In this document: positions 7,362 to 13,824 of the stretch, in pieces | How the letters are laid out: every line of letters starts with the position of its first letter | Numbering within the stretch: the first letter of the stretch is position 1 | DNA from: an uncultured Lachnospiraceae bacterium | Lineage (GTDB): Bacteria > Bacillota > Clostridia > Lachnospirales > Lachnospiraceae | Direction of reading: 5' to 3' | DNA length: 20,124 nt | Assembly (NCBI GenBank): GCA_905236275.1 | Contig: CAJOPI010000073.1 | Location: forward strand, 1-20,124 | Notes under the pieces: model-generated | What the model was told of the DNA's origin: nothing | Databases searched by the model: none | Seen by the model: the letters and a program-made list of their open reading frames with translations, nothing else | Translations under genes and position numbers: made by a program

Positions 7362-8566
7362 GAAAAATAGCTATTATAGGCGGCGGAGCATCGGGACTGA
7401 TGGCTGCGATAACGGCAGCCCGTTTTGGGGCTTCAGTCACCATATTTGAAAAGAATGAACGTGTCGGTAAGAAAATTCTTCAGACAGGAAACGGAAAGTG
7501 TAATTATACAAATGAAGAAATGTCTGTTTCGAAATTTTATTCCTCTACAGATAATGGTCTTATAGAGAAAGTTCTTTCGGACTTTGATGAGAAAAAGGTA
7601 ATTTTGTTTTTTGAAGAGCTTGGAATAGTTCCGCGAAAAAGAAATGGCGGTATTTATCCATATCCTGAAACTGCTTCGGCAGTTCTTGATGTTTTGCGAA
7701 TGGAAGCCGGAAGATTGGGAATCAGGCTGAAAGAATCTGCGAATATTACGGAAATAAAGAATGAAGCTGCCTCATTCCTTCTCGCAGGAGAGCAGTTTGA
7801 CAGGATAATTATTTCGACTGGTGGTAAATCCGCACCGAAAACCGGTTCAGACGGTGAGGGTTATAAGCTTGCAAAAAAATTCGGTCATAAAATAATAAAG
7901 CCCTTACCCGCATTGACACAGCTTAAAAGTGATAAGAGCTGTTTTAAGTCACTTACGGGTGTAAGGGCTGAGGCGAGCCTGTCGCTTTATATTGACGGAA
8001 AATTCTCAAAATCCAGTCATGGAGAATTGCAGCTTGTCAATTACGGACTTTCCGGAATATGCAGCTTTGAATTGTCATCAATAGTTGCAAGAGCTGTTGA
8101 CAGAGGGCGTAAATGTGAGGTAGTGGTTAATTTCTTCGAAGATTATTCAAAGAAAAGCTTTCTTGAACTCATAAAGAAAAGAATAGGTCTTCATGGTGAG
8201 AGAGCTGCCGAACAGCTGCTTACAGGACTGTTTAACAAGAAACTTGCACTTGTTTTTCTTAAAGAGGCTTCAATAAATCTAAACCTGAGAGCTGATAAGA
8301 TAAGTGAGAAAGCTTTGAACTCATTAGCGGAATCAGTCTGTGCGTTTAGGGTTCCCATAACAGCTACGGGAGATTTCAGCAAATCGCAGGTAAGCTCCGG
8401 TGGAGTAAACCTTACGGAAGTAAATGACAGGCTTGAATCAAAAAAAATAAAGGGACTTTTCTTTGCAGGAGAGGTTCTTGACGTAGATGGTATATGCGGA
8501 GGCTATAATCTGCAATGGGCATGGAGCAGCGGTTACTGTGCAGGAAAGGCGGCAGCGGTTGATTAA
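7358..8566 (+). CDS. NAD(P)/FAD-dependent oxidoreductase, HI0933/BaiN (YhiN) family
   Basis: This 402-residue flavoprotein has the dinucleotide-binding GGGASGLMAA at residues 8-17 followed by an acidic FAD-ribose site (FEKNERVGKKIL), the family motif TGNGKCNYTN, the mid-protein segment STGGKSAPKTGSDGEGY and the terminal hallmark GEVLDVDGICGGYNLQWAW. It matches the HI0933 family in full length. One clostridial member, BaiN, has been linked to bile-acid intermediate reduction, but the native reaction of most members is unknown and I do not assign one. Translation is coupled to the upstream flippase (ATGA overlap), and the gene overlaps the next flavoprotein gene. A cytoplasmic redox role is inferred. 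Confidence 0.92.
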   Translation: MRKIAIIGGGASGLMAAITAARFGASVTIFEKNERVGKKILQTGNGKCNYTNEEMSVSKFYSSTDNGLIEKVLSDFDEKKVILFFEELGIVPRKRNGGIYPYPETASAVLDVLRMEAGRLGIRLKESANITEIKNEAASFLLAGEQFDRIIISTGGKSAPKTGSDGEGYKLAKKFGHKIIKPLPALTQLKSDKSCFKSLTGVRAEASLSLYIDGKFSKSSHGELQLVNYGLSGICSFELSSIVARAVDRGRKCEVVVNFFEDYSKKSFLELIKKRIGLHGERAAEQLLTGLFNKKLALVFLKEASINLNLRADKISEKALNSLAESVCAFRVPITATGDFSKSQVSSGGVNLTEVNDRLESKKIKGLFFAGEVLDVDGICGGYNLQWAWSSGYCAGKAAAVD

Positions 8567-10160
8567 GATAAATCAGTTGAGATTTGAACATGAAGCAGGT
8601 CCTGATGAAATATACAAAAAGTCCGCGAAAATACTGCGCTGTAAAAGCAGTGCACTTTCAAAGCTGAGGATTGTAAAGAAGTCAATTGATGCAAGGCAGA
8701 AAAATCATATTCTGTACATCTATTCCGTCCTTTTAACGGCAGAAAATGAAGATATTCTTGTGAAACGCTCAAAATCAAAGGATGTTTCTATATTTAAGGA
8801 AAAGCTGTACAGGCTGCCCATACTGAAGGCAGACCTTGAGAATATCGAAAGGCCGGTTATTGTCGGATTTGGTCCGGCAGGAATGTTTGCCGCACTCTTG
8901 CTTTCGAAAGCAGGATTAAAGCCTCTTGTAATAGAAAGAGGCGAGGATGCAGACAGCCGCAAAGAAACGATTGAGTCTTTCTGGCAGGGAAAGGCTCTTG
9001 ACAGCGAATCGAATGTACAGTTTGGTGAGGGCGGTGCCGGTACCTTTTCAGACGGCAAGTTAAATACCCTCGTAAATGACAACGAGGGAAGAAGCAAATT
9101 TGTCCTTGAAAACTTTGTTCGATTCGGAGCTGATAGCGCAATAATAACTGATGCGAAACCGCATATCGGTTCTGATGTGCTGATAAAGGTTGTAAAAAAT
9201 CTTCGTAAGGAATTCATAAATCTGGGCGGAGAGATTCGTTTCAAAAGCAAAATGACTGATTTTGAAACGGATGAAAACGGCAGGGTAAGCGCTGTTATTG
9301 TCAATGGTAATGAAAGGATTCCCTGTTCAAGACTTATTCTCGCGATTGGTCACTCGGCAAGAGATACCTTTGAACTGCTTCACTCGAAAGCTCTTTCGAT
9401 GGAAGCCAAGCCTTTTGCAGTAGGAGTGAGGGTTGAACATTCACAGGAGATGATAAATAAGGCTCAATATGGCGACAGCTATGATGAAAATCTTTCAGAA
9501 TCTCCCTATAAGGTTACTGCCAAGGCTTCTGACGGAAGAGGAGTATATTCATTCTGTATGTGCCCCGGAGGATACGTAGTGAATGCTTCCAGTGAAGAGG
9601 GCAGACTTGTTACCAACGGTATGAGCAATCATGGAAGAGATTCCGGAAATGCAAACAGTGCAATAATTGTGACGGTTTCGCCGGAAGATTATGGCGGAAC
9701 GGAGGTGCTTTCGGGTGTTGAGTTCCAAAGAACGCTTGAAGAAAAGGCTTTTAGGGCAGCCGATGGGATGCTTCCCTATCAGCGATTTGAGGATTTTGAA
9801 AAAAATAAATTGAGCAGCAGTTTTGGAAAAGTCACACCTAAATGCAAAGGACAGTATAAGCTTGCTGATTTAAGAAATGTTCTTCCTGAATTTATATCGA
9901 AGGACATAATAGAGGGAATGCATCAGTTCGGTCAGAAAATAAGCGGCTTTGATGATGCAGACACTCTGCTTTCCGGTGTTGAGAGCCGTACTTCGTCACC
10001 TGTAAGGATTATTCGTGATGAGTCGGGCAATTCAAGCATAAAGGGAATTTATCCGAGCGGCGAAGGAGCAGGATATGCGGGCGGAATTATGTCAGCAGCA
10101 ATGGATGGAATGAAGACGGCTGAAAAAATCATAAAGGAAATCAATCAAAATGGAAAATAA
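8559..10160 (+). CDS. FAD-dependent dehydrogenase, COG2509 type
   Basis: This is an uncharacterised flavoprotein of the COG2509 type, 533 residues from the chosen start. It begins with a small domain (about 1-95; IKINQLRFEHEAG) that is typical of the family, followed by the FAD site VGFGPAGMFAALLLSKAG (G103, G105, G108) and the segment NVQFGEGGAGTFSDGKLNT; later segments include GVRVEHSQEMI, the FCMCPGGYV motif and the C-terminal YPSGEGAGYAGGIMSAA. I choose TTG at 8559: family proteins start right at this IKINQ segment, and AGGAAAGG lies about 10 nt upstream (8542-8549). An in-frame ATG at 8487 would add 24 residues that only read through the 3' end of the preceding gene. The start overlaps that gene by 8 nt. 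Reaction and substrate are unknown. Confidence 0.9.
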   Translation: MIKINQLRFEHEAGPDEIYKKSAKILRCKSSALSKLRIVKKSIDARQKNHILYIYSVLLTAENEDILVKRSKSKDVSIFKEKLYRLPILKADLENIERPVIVGFGPAGMFAALLLSKAGLKPLVIERGEDADSRKETIESFWQGKALDSESNVQFGEGGAGTFSDGKLNTLVNDNEGRSKFVLENFVRFGADSAIITDAKPHIGSDVLIKVVKNLRKEFINLGGEIRFKSKMTDFETDENGRVSAVIVNGNERIPCSRLILAIGHSARDTFELLHSKALSMEAKPFAVGVRVEHSQEMINKAQYGDSYDENLSESPYKVTAKASDGRGVYSFCMCPGGYVVNASSEEGRLVTNGMSNHGRDSGNANSAIIVTVSPEDYGGTEVLSGVEFQRTLEEKAFRAADGMLPYQRFEDFEKNKLSSSFGKVTPKCKGQYKLADLRNVLPEFISKDIIEGMHQFGQKISGFDDADTLLSGVESRTSSPVRIIRDESGNSSIKGIYPSGEGAGYAGGIMSAAMDGMKTAEKIIKEINQNGK

Positions 10161-11031
10161 GAGAGATGTATCTTCGATAAAGAGAATTGTCGTAAAAATC
10201 GGTTCGTCGTCCATAACTCATTCTGAGACCGGCGGAGCAGACCTGAACCGTATGGAAAAGCTTGTAAGGGAGCTTTCCGACCTGAATAATGCGGGATACG
10301 AGGTAATACTTGTTTCTTCGGGAGCGATTTCCATAGGGCTCAAGGCAGCAAGAATCTATGATACTTTCTATGACGGAAGGGAAGCGGATCCCGAACGTCC
10401 TGATGAGAAGCTTAAGCTGAAGCAGGCGGCAGCTGCAATAGGTCAGGGCAGACTGATGATGATCTATGAAAAGTTTTTCGGTGAGTATAATCAGATTACG
10501 GCTCAGGTTCTCATGACTACAAGAAATATCAGGAATAATATCGACAGATATAATGTGGCAAATACCTTAGAGGAGCTGTTAAAGCTTAAGGCTATCCCGG
10601 TAGTAAATGAAAACGACTCTATCTCAACTTATGAGATCAAGTTCGGTGATAATGATACGCTTTCATCGGTAGTTGCATCAATAAGCCATGCGGATCTGCT
10701 TATCCTGCTGTCGGACATTGATGGTCTTTATACCGATGATCCGAGGACAAATCCTGATGCGGAATTTATATCTTACATAGAAGACCTTAATGATGAGTAT
10801 GACTCTTACGCAAAGGGCAGTACAGGAAGCAACAGAGGAACGGGAGGTATGGCTACAAAAATGAGGGCAGCCCATATCGCGTCCCAGTCGGGAACCAACA
10901 TGGTTATTGCAAATTCCGAAAATCTCGAAGTTATTCATGAGATTGTTCAGGGCAAGGAAGTCGGAACATGGATAAAAGCACACGCAAATCCTGATTTTTA
11001 TGTGAGTGATTATTTTGAAGATGAATTCTGA
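10150..11031 (+). CDS. proB: Glutamate 5-kinase
   Basis: ProB phosphorylates the gamma-carboxyl of glutamate with ATP, the first step of proline synthesis. The 293-residue protein shows the amino-acid-kinase fold: RIVVKIGSSSI at residues about 12-22, VILVSSGAISIGL, the glutamate-binding VVNENDSIS, the nucleotide-site ILLSDIDGLYTDDPR and GTGGMATKM. It lacks the C-terminal PUA domain found in longer ProB proteins such as that of E. coli; PUA-less forms are known. There is a family insertion around YDGREADPERPDEK before KLKQAAAAIGQ. It overlaps the upstream flavoprotein gene by 11 nt and uses AAAGGA near 10132-10138 as a possible ribosome binding site. The usual partner proA is not adjacent. Cytoplasmic. 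Identification is firm. Confidence 0.95.
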   Translation: MENKRDVSSIKRIVVKIGSSSITHSETGGADLNRMEKLVRELSDLNNAGYEVILVSSGAISIGLKAARIYDTFYDGREADPERPDEKLKLKQAAAAIGQGRLMMIYEKFFGEYNQITAQVLMTTRNIRNNIDRYNVANTLEELLKLKAIPVVNENDSISTYEIKFGDNDTLSSVVASISHADLLILLSDIDGLYTDDPRTNPDAEFISYIEDLNDEYDSYAKGSTGSNRGTGGMATKMRAAHIASQSGTNMVIANSENLEVIHEIVQGKEVGTWIKAHANPDFYVSDYFEDEF

Positions 11032-11599
11032 TAAAGAGCTTTATGAAGCAAAGAAAGCCCTAAGACGTAAAATCCTTAAGCTGAGGGGAGAAATTCCCGA
11101 AAGTGAAAGAAGGACAAAATCCGAAAAAATATACGGACGTCTGTGCAGGGAGGATGCTTTTATAAATGCTTCGGTAATATTTTTCTTTGCGGGATATGGG
11201 ACGGAAGTCCGGACGGATTTCATGATTGAGGATGCCATGAAAAAGGGTAAAAAAATCGCTCTGCCGAAGGTGGTCAGTGATACTGAGATAGAATTTTATT
11301 TCATAAACTCACCGAATGATCTGGCAGAAGGCTATAAGGGCATCCCTGAGCCTCATGAAAAAGCGGAAAAAGCTTTAATAGACCCGGAGCTTATCGTAAT
11401 GCCGGGGCTGGCATTTGACCATGAAAGAAACCGCACAGGCTACGGAAGAGGCTACTATGACAGATATCTGGCTCAGCTCAAAGGGCAGACAAAAAGCATT
11501 GCGATATGCTTCGATGAGCAGATTCTGGATACTATCCCGTCAGAAGAAAATGATATAAAGCCTGACAGGATAATAAGCGATAAGAGGATTATTAACTGA
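11021..11599 (+). CDS. 5-formyltetrahydrofolate cyclo-ligase
   Basis: This enzyme (MTHFS) converts 5-formyl-tetrahydrofolate to 5,10-methenyl-tetrahydrofolate using ATP, returning a storage or by-product folate to the one-carbon pool. The 192-residue product has an N-terminal basic helix (AKKALRRKILKLR), the strand SVIFFFAGYGTEVRT, the central KIALPKV, IVMPGLAFDHERNRTGYG and the ATP-binding hallmark GYGRGYYDRYL at residues 140-150. ATG at 11021 is chosen; an in-frame GTG at 11006 would lie deeper in proB. The ATG overlaps the 3' end of proB by 11 nt and no strong Shine-Dalgarno is visible, so re-initiation after proB is likely. The stop lies only 7 nt from the end of the convergent gene on the other strand, leaving no room for a separate terminator. 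Confidence 0.94.
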   Translation: MNSDKELYEAKKALRRKILKLRGEIPESERRTKSEKIYGRLCREDAFINASVIFFFAGYGTEVRTDFMIEDAMKKGKKIALPKVVSDTEIEFYFINSPNDLAEGYKGIPEPHEKAEKALIDPELIVMPGLAFDHERNRTGYGRGYYDRYLAQLKGQTKSIAICFDEQILDTIPSEENDIKPDRIISDKRIIN

Positions 11600-11606
11600 C
11601 AGTTCC

Positions 11607-12308
11607 TTATGAACAGGTTCTTAGGTCGATTTCCGACAGCGTTTCGGGAAAATCAGCTGAGAGCGCGGCTACAGCGGATTTATAGGAATTAGATAGCTCA
11701 TAGGATTTCAGATGACAGTAGGTAAGTGTTTTTTCTTCACCAAAGGGCAGCATCAGACCCTCGGCAGAAGGCAGGCTTTCAAAGGAATTAAGAGGCATGG
11801 ACAGCCCCATAGCACACGCCTTTATACAGCTCTCCTTCAAGACCCATATACTGTAGAAGAGGTCATTGACTTTAAGACTGTCTGACTCGGATTCGGAGAG
11901 CTTAAGAAGGGCTGAATATTCATTTTCGGTAAAAAAACGTCTTGCTATATTTAAGATATTTGCGTTTGTTTCATCGGTATATTGTATGTCACAGCCGATT
12001 TCTTTGTCGGATACGGCACAAAAGGCTCGTTCCTTCGAGTGTGAAAGGCTGAAATGGAAATCAGGATAATCTTTCAGATAAGGTTTTCCATATTTTCCTT
12101 TTGCAAAAACAATATCGTTTATATCAAGGTTGTGAACGGAAAGGGCATGCTTTAACAATAGTCCTGCTCCGAGCTCTAAATTTTTGTCGGAGTCAAAGCG
12201 CATCTTATCAACCTTCTCTTTCCTGAAATCAGGAAGGGAATTATATTTGTTTTTGAAAATTTCAGAATTATTTAAGCAGGAAACATCTGCGATATATATT
12301 TTAATCAT
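11607..12308 (-). CDS. 4'-phosphopantetheinyl transferase, Sfp type
   Basis: The enzyme transfers the phosphopantetheine arm of CoA to a serine of carrier proteins. The 233-residue product matches the larger Sfp-type family rather than the short AcpS type: GKPYLKDYPDFHFSLSHS (residues about 75-91), the metal-binding GCDIQ (D107; Q109 where Sfp itself has Glu) and WVLKESCIKACAMGL (W155, K158, E159). It is the only - strand gene in the window, lying alone between two + strand gene sets, and no carrier protein, NRPS or PKS gene is nearby, so its substrate is unknown. ATG at 12308 is preferred over the in-frame TTG at 12323. Neither has a Shine-Dalgarno, and the TATAAT box between them suggests a leaderless mRNA. 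Family assignment is firm. Confidence 0.92.
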   Translation of the reverse strand: MIKIYIADVSCLNNSEIFKNKYNSLPDFRKEKVDKMRFDSDKNLELGAGLLLKHALSVHNLDINDIVFAKGKYGKPYLKDYPDFHFSLSHSKERAFCAVSDKEIGCDIQYTDETNANILNIARRFFTENEYSALLKLSESESDSLKVNDLFYSIWVLKESCIKACAMGLSMPLNSFESLPSAEGLMLPFGEEKTLTYCHLKSYELSNSYKSAVAALSADFPETLSEIDLRTCS

Positions 12309-12364
12309 GATAAAATTATACAATATTTTTTCGTGAAAAGCTTTATGAAACGAAAGGATTTTTA
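12309..12364. promoter_or_regulatory. Divergent intergenic region between phosphopantetheinyl transferase and miaB
   Basis: This 56-nt AT-rich spacer is the only divergent junction in the window, so the promoter for the miaB-mutS-mutL-miaA set should lie here or inside the 5' end of the - strand gene. The best + strand -10 candidate is TACAAT at 12319-12324, overlapping the - strand TATAAT, but no good -35 is found. AAAGGA at 12354-12358 (with flanking A) is the miaB ribosome binding site. If both -10 boxes are real, the two promoters would exclude each other. Confidence 0.35.
12315..12320 (-). promoter_or_regulatory. Candidate -10 box for a leaderless phosphopantetheinyl transferase transcript
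   Basis: Read on the - strand, a perfect TATAAT covers 12320-12315, followed by six bases (TTTATC) and then the ATG at 12308. Transcription would therefore begin at or very near the A of the start codon. No Shine-Dalgarno precedes the gene, which fits leaderless translation. No clear TTGACA box is seen at the right distance, and the region is AT-rich, so chance is a real alternative. Confidence 0.4.
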
Positions 12365-13804
12365 ATGAGTTTGAAGGATTTAATGGAAGAGGTTAATCAG
12401 GTTCCCGAAAATGAGCCTGAAAGACAATATTATTTTATAGATAAAGTAAAGGAATTTATTGAAAAGAAGAAAAAGGAAACAGGACGCCCGTTAAAGGCTA
12501 TCTGCCAGACCTTTGGCTGTCAGATGAATGAGAGGGATTCCGAAAAGATAGTGGGAATACTTGAAAAGATAGGCTATGAAAGGGCTGAAAGCGAGGAAGA
12601 GGCTGATTTCATTATCTACAATACCTGTACGGTCAGGGATAACGCTGATCAGAGAGTGTTCGGAAGGCTTGGCGTACTGAAAAAATATAAGGAAAAAAAT
12701 CCTGATCTGAAAATAGCCCTCTGCGGCTGCATGATGCAGGAAGAGACGGTCATAGATAAGATCAGGGAAAGCTATAGACATGTGGATCTGATTTTCGGCA
12801 CTCATAATCTTTTCAAGATAGCAGAGCTTCTTTTTACGGTCTTTGAATCGGACTCGCAGGTAATAGATATCTGGAAGGATACGAATCTTATAGTTGAGGA
12901 TCTTCCGGTAAGCCGCAAATTCCCCTTCAAGAGCGGGGTCAATATAATGTTTGGCTGCAACAATTTCTGCAGCTACTGTATAGTTCCTTATGTCAGGGGA
13001 CGCGAGAGAAGCAGGAATCCAAAAGCAATTCTCCGCGAGGTGGAAAAGCTTGTGGCGGATGGAGTTAAGGAAGTCATGCTTCTCGGACAGAATGTCAACT
13101 CTTACGGAAAGGGGCTTGATGAAAAGATTAATTTTGCAGAGCTTTTGCAGGAAGTATCAAAGGTTGAGGGGTTAGAAAGAATACGTTTTATGTCCTCACA
13201 TCCAAAGGATCTTTCTGATGAACTTATAGAGGCAATGGCGGCTTCGGACAAGGTATGCAGGCATTTCCATCTTGCGCTCCAGTCAGGAAGCGACAGGTTA
13301 CTGAAGGCAATGAATCGCCATTATACAAAAGAACAGTATCTTGAACTTGTGCGTAAACTCAGGACTGCAATGCCTGACATAGCCATAACAACTGATATAA
13401 TCGTCGGTTTCCCCGGAGAGACAAAAGAGGACGTAGATGAGACGATAGACATTGTAAAAAAGGCCGCTTTTGACGGGGCATTTACTTTTGTATATTCTAA
13501 AAGAACCGGAACACCGGCAGCTTCCATGGAAAATCAGTGCAGTGAGGAGTTTGTAAAAGAGCAGTTTGACAGGGTTTTAAAAACCGTTCAGGAAACTTCC
13601 AAATCGCAGGCGGAAAGATTTACAGGGCAGACTGTTAAAGTGCTTGTGGAGACTGTCAATGATAAGGATGATGCGATGGTTACGGGAAGGATGAGCCAGA
13701 ATCATGTTGTCCATTTCAAGGGCAGCAGTTCACTTGTCGGCAGTATCGTCAGTGTTCATCTTGATGAATGCTGCGGATTCTATTATATGGGAACCATGGT
13801 CTGA
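12365..13804 (+). CDS. miaB: tRNA-2-methylthio-N6-dimethylallyladenosine synthase MiaB
   Basis: MiaB is a radical-SAM methylthiotransferase that adds the methylthio group to i6A at position 37 of tRNAs reading UNN codons, using two [4Fe-4S] clusters. The 479-residue protein has the N-terminal UPF0004 domain with cluster cysteines C52 (TFGCQMN), C88 (NTCTVR) and C122 (CGCMMQE), then the radical-SAM triad C198, C202, C205 in MFGCNNFCSYC, followed by IVPYVRGRERSR, LLGQNVNSYG and LALQSGSDRLLKAMNRHY, and a C-terminal TRAM domain. An extra N-terminal arm of about 40 residues precedes the catalytic part, as is common in clostridial homologues. The ATG follows AAAGGA by about 6 nt. It probably starts the operon that continues with mutS, mutL and miaA; MiaA makes its substrate. 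Identification is firm. Confidence 0.97.
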   Translation: MSLKDLMEEVNQVPENEPERQYYFIDKVKEFIEKKKKETGRPLKAICQTFGCQMNERDSEKIVGILEKIGYERAESEEEADFIIYNTCTVRDNADQRVFGRLGVLKKYKEKNPDLKIALCGCMMQEETVIDKIRESYRHVDLIFGTHNLFKIAELLFTVFESDSQVIDIWKDTNLIVEDLPVSRKFPFKSGVNIMFGCNNFCSYCIVPYVRGRERSRNPKAILREVEKLVADGVKEVMLLGQNVNSYGKGLDEKINFAELLQEVSKVEGLERIRFMSSHPKDLSDELIEAMAASDKVCRHFHLALQSGSDRLLKAMNRHYTKEQYLELVRKLRTAMPDIAITTDIIVGFPGETKEDVDETIDIVKKAAFDGAFTFVYSKRTGTPAASMENQCSEEFVKEQFDRVLKTVQETSKSQAERFTGQTVKVLVETVNDKDDAMVTGRMSQNHVVHFKGSSSLVGSIVSVHLDECCGFYYMGTMV

Positions 13805-13810
13805 TACGAG

Positions 13811-13824
13811 AGAGGGAAATTGTG
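13811..13824 (+). promoter_or_regulatory. mutS: Ribosome binding site and GTG start deciding the mutS 5' end
   Basis: AGAGGG at 13811-13816 lies 5 nt before an in-frame GTG at 13822. An ATG further upstream in the same frame (13768) lies inside miaB and has no comparable site. The GTG start places the mismatch-recognition Phe at residue 37, close to its position in E. coli MutS (F36). Confidence 0.75.

Noticed and set aside
8487..8558. Upstream ATG for the COG2509 flavoprotein
   Set aside because: The added residues are an out-of-frame reading of the conserved GGYNLQWAW end of the preceding gene, and family proteins start at the IKINQ segment.
8720..9304. 194-codon open frame on the - strand
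   Set aside because: It lies wholly inside the COG2509 flavoprotein gene, has a Ser/Pro/Phe-rich composition typical of an antisense reading, no recognisable motif and no ribosome binding site.
11606..11625. Imperfect inverted repeat at the convergent junction as a bidirectional terminator
   Set aside because: The stem has a mismatch and a wobble pair, the loop is small, and no U-tract follows on either strand.
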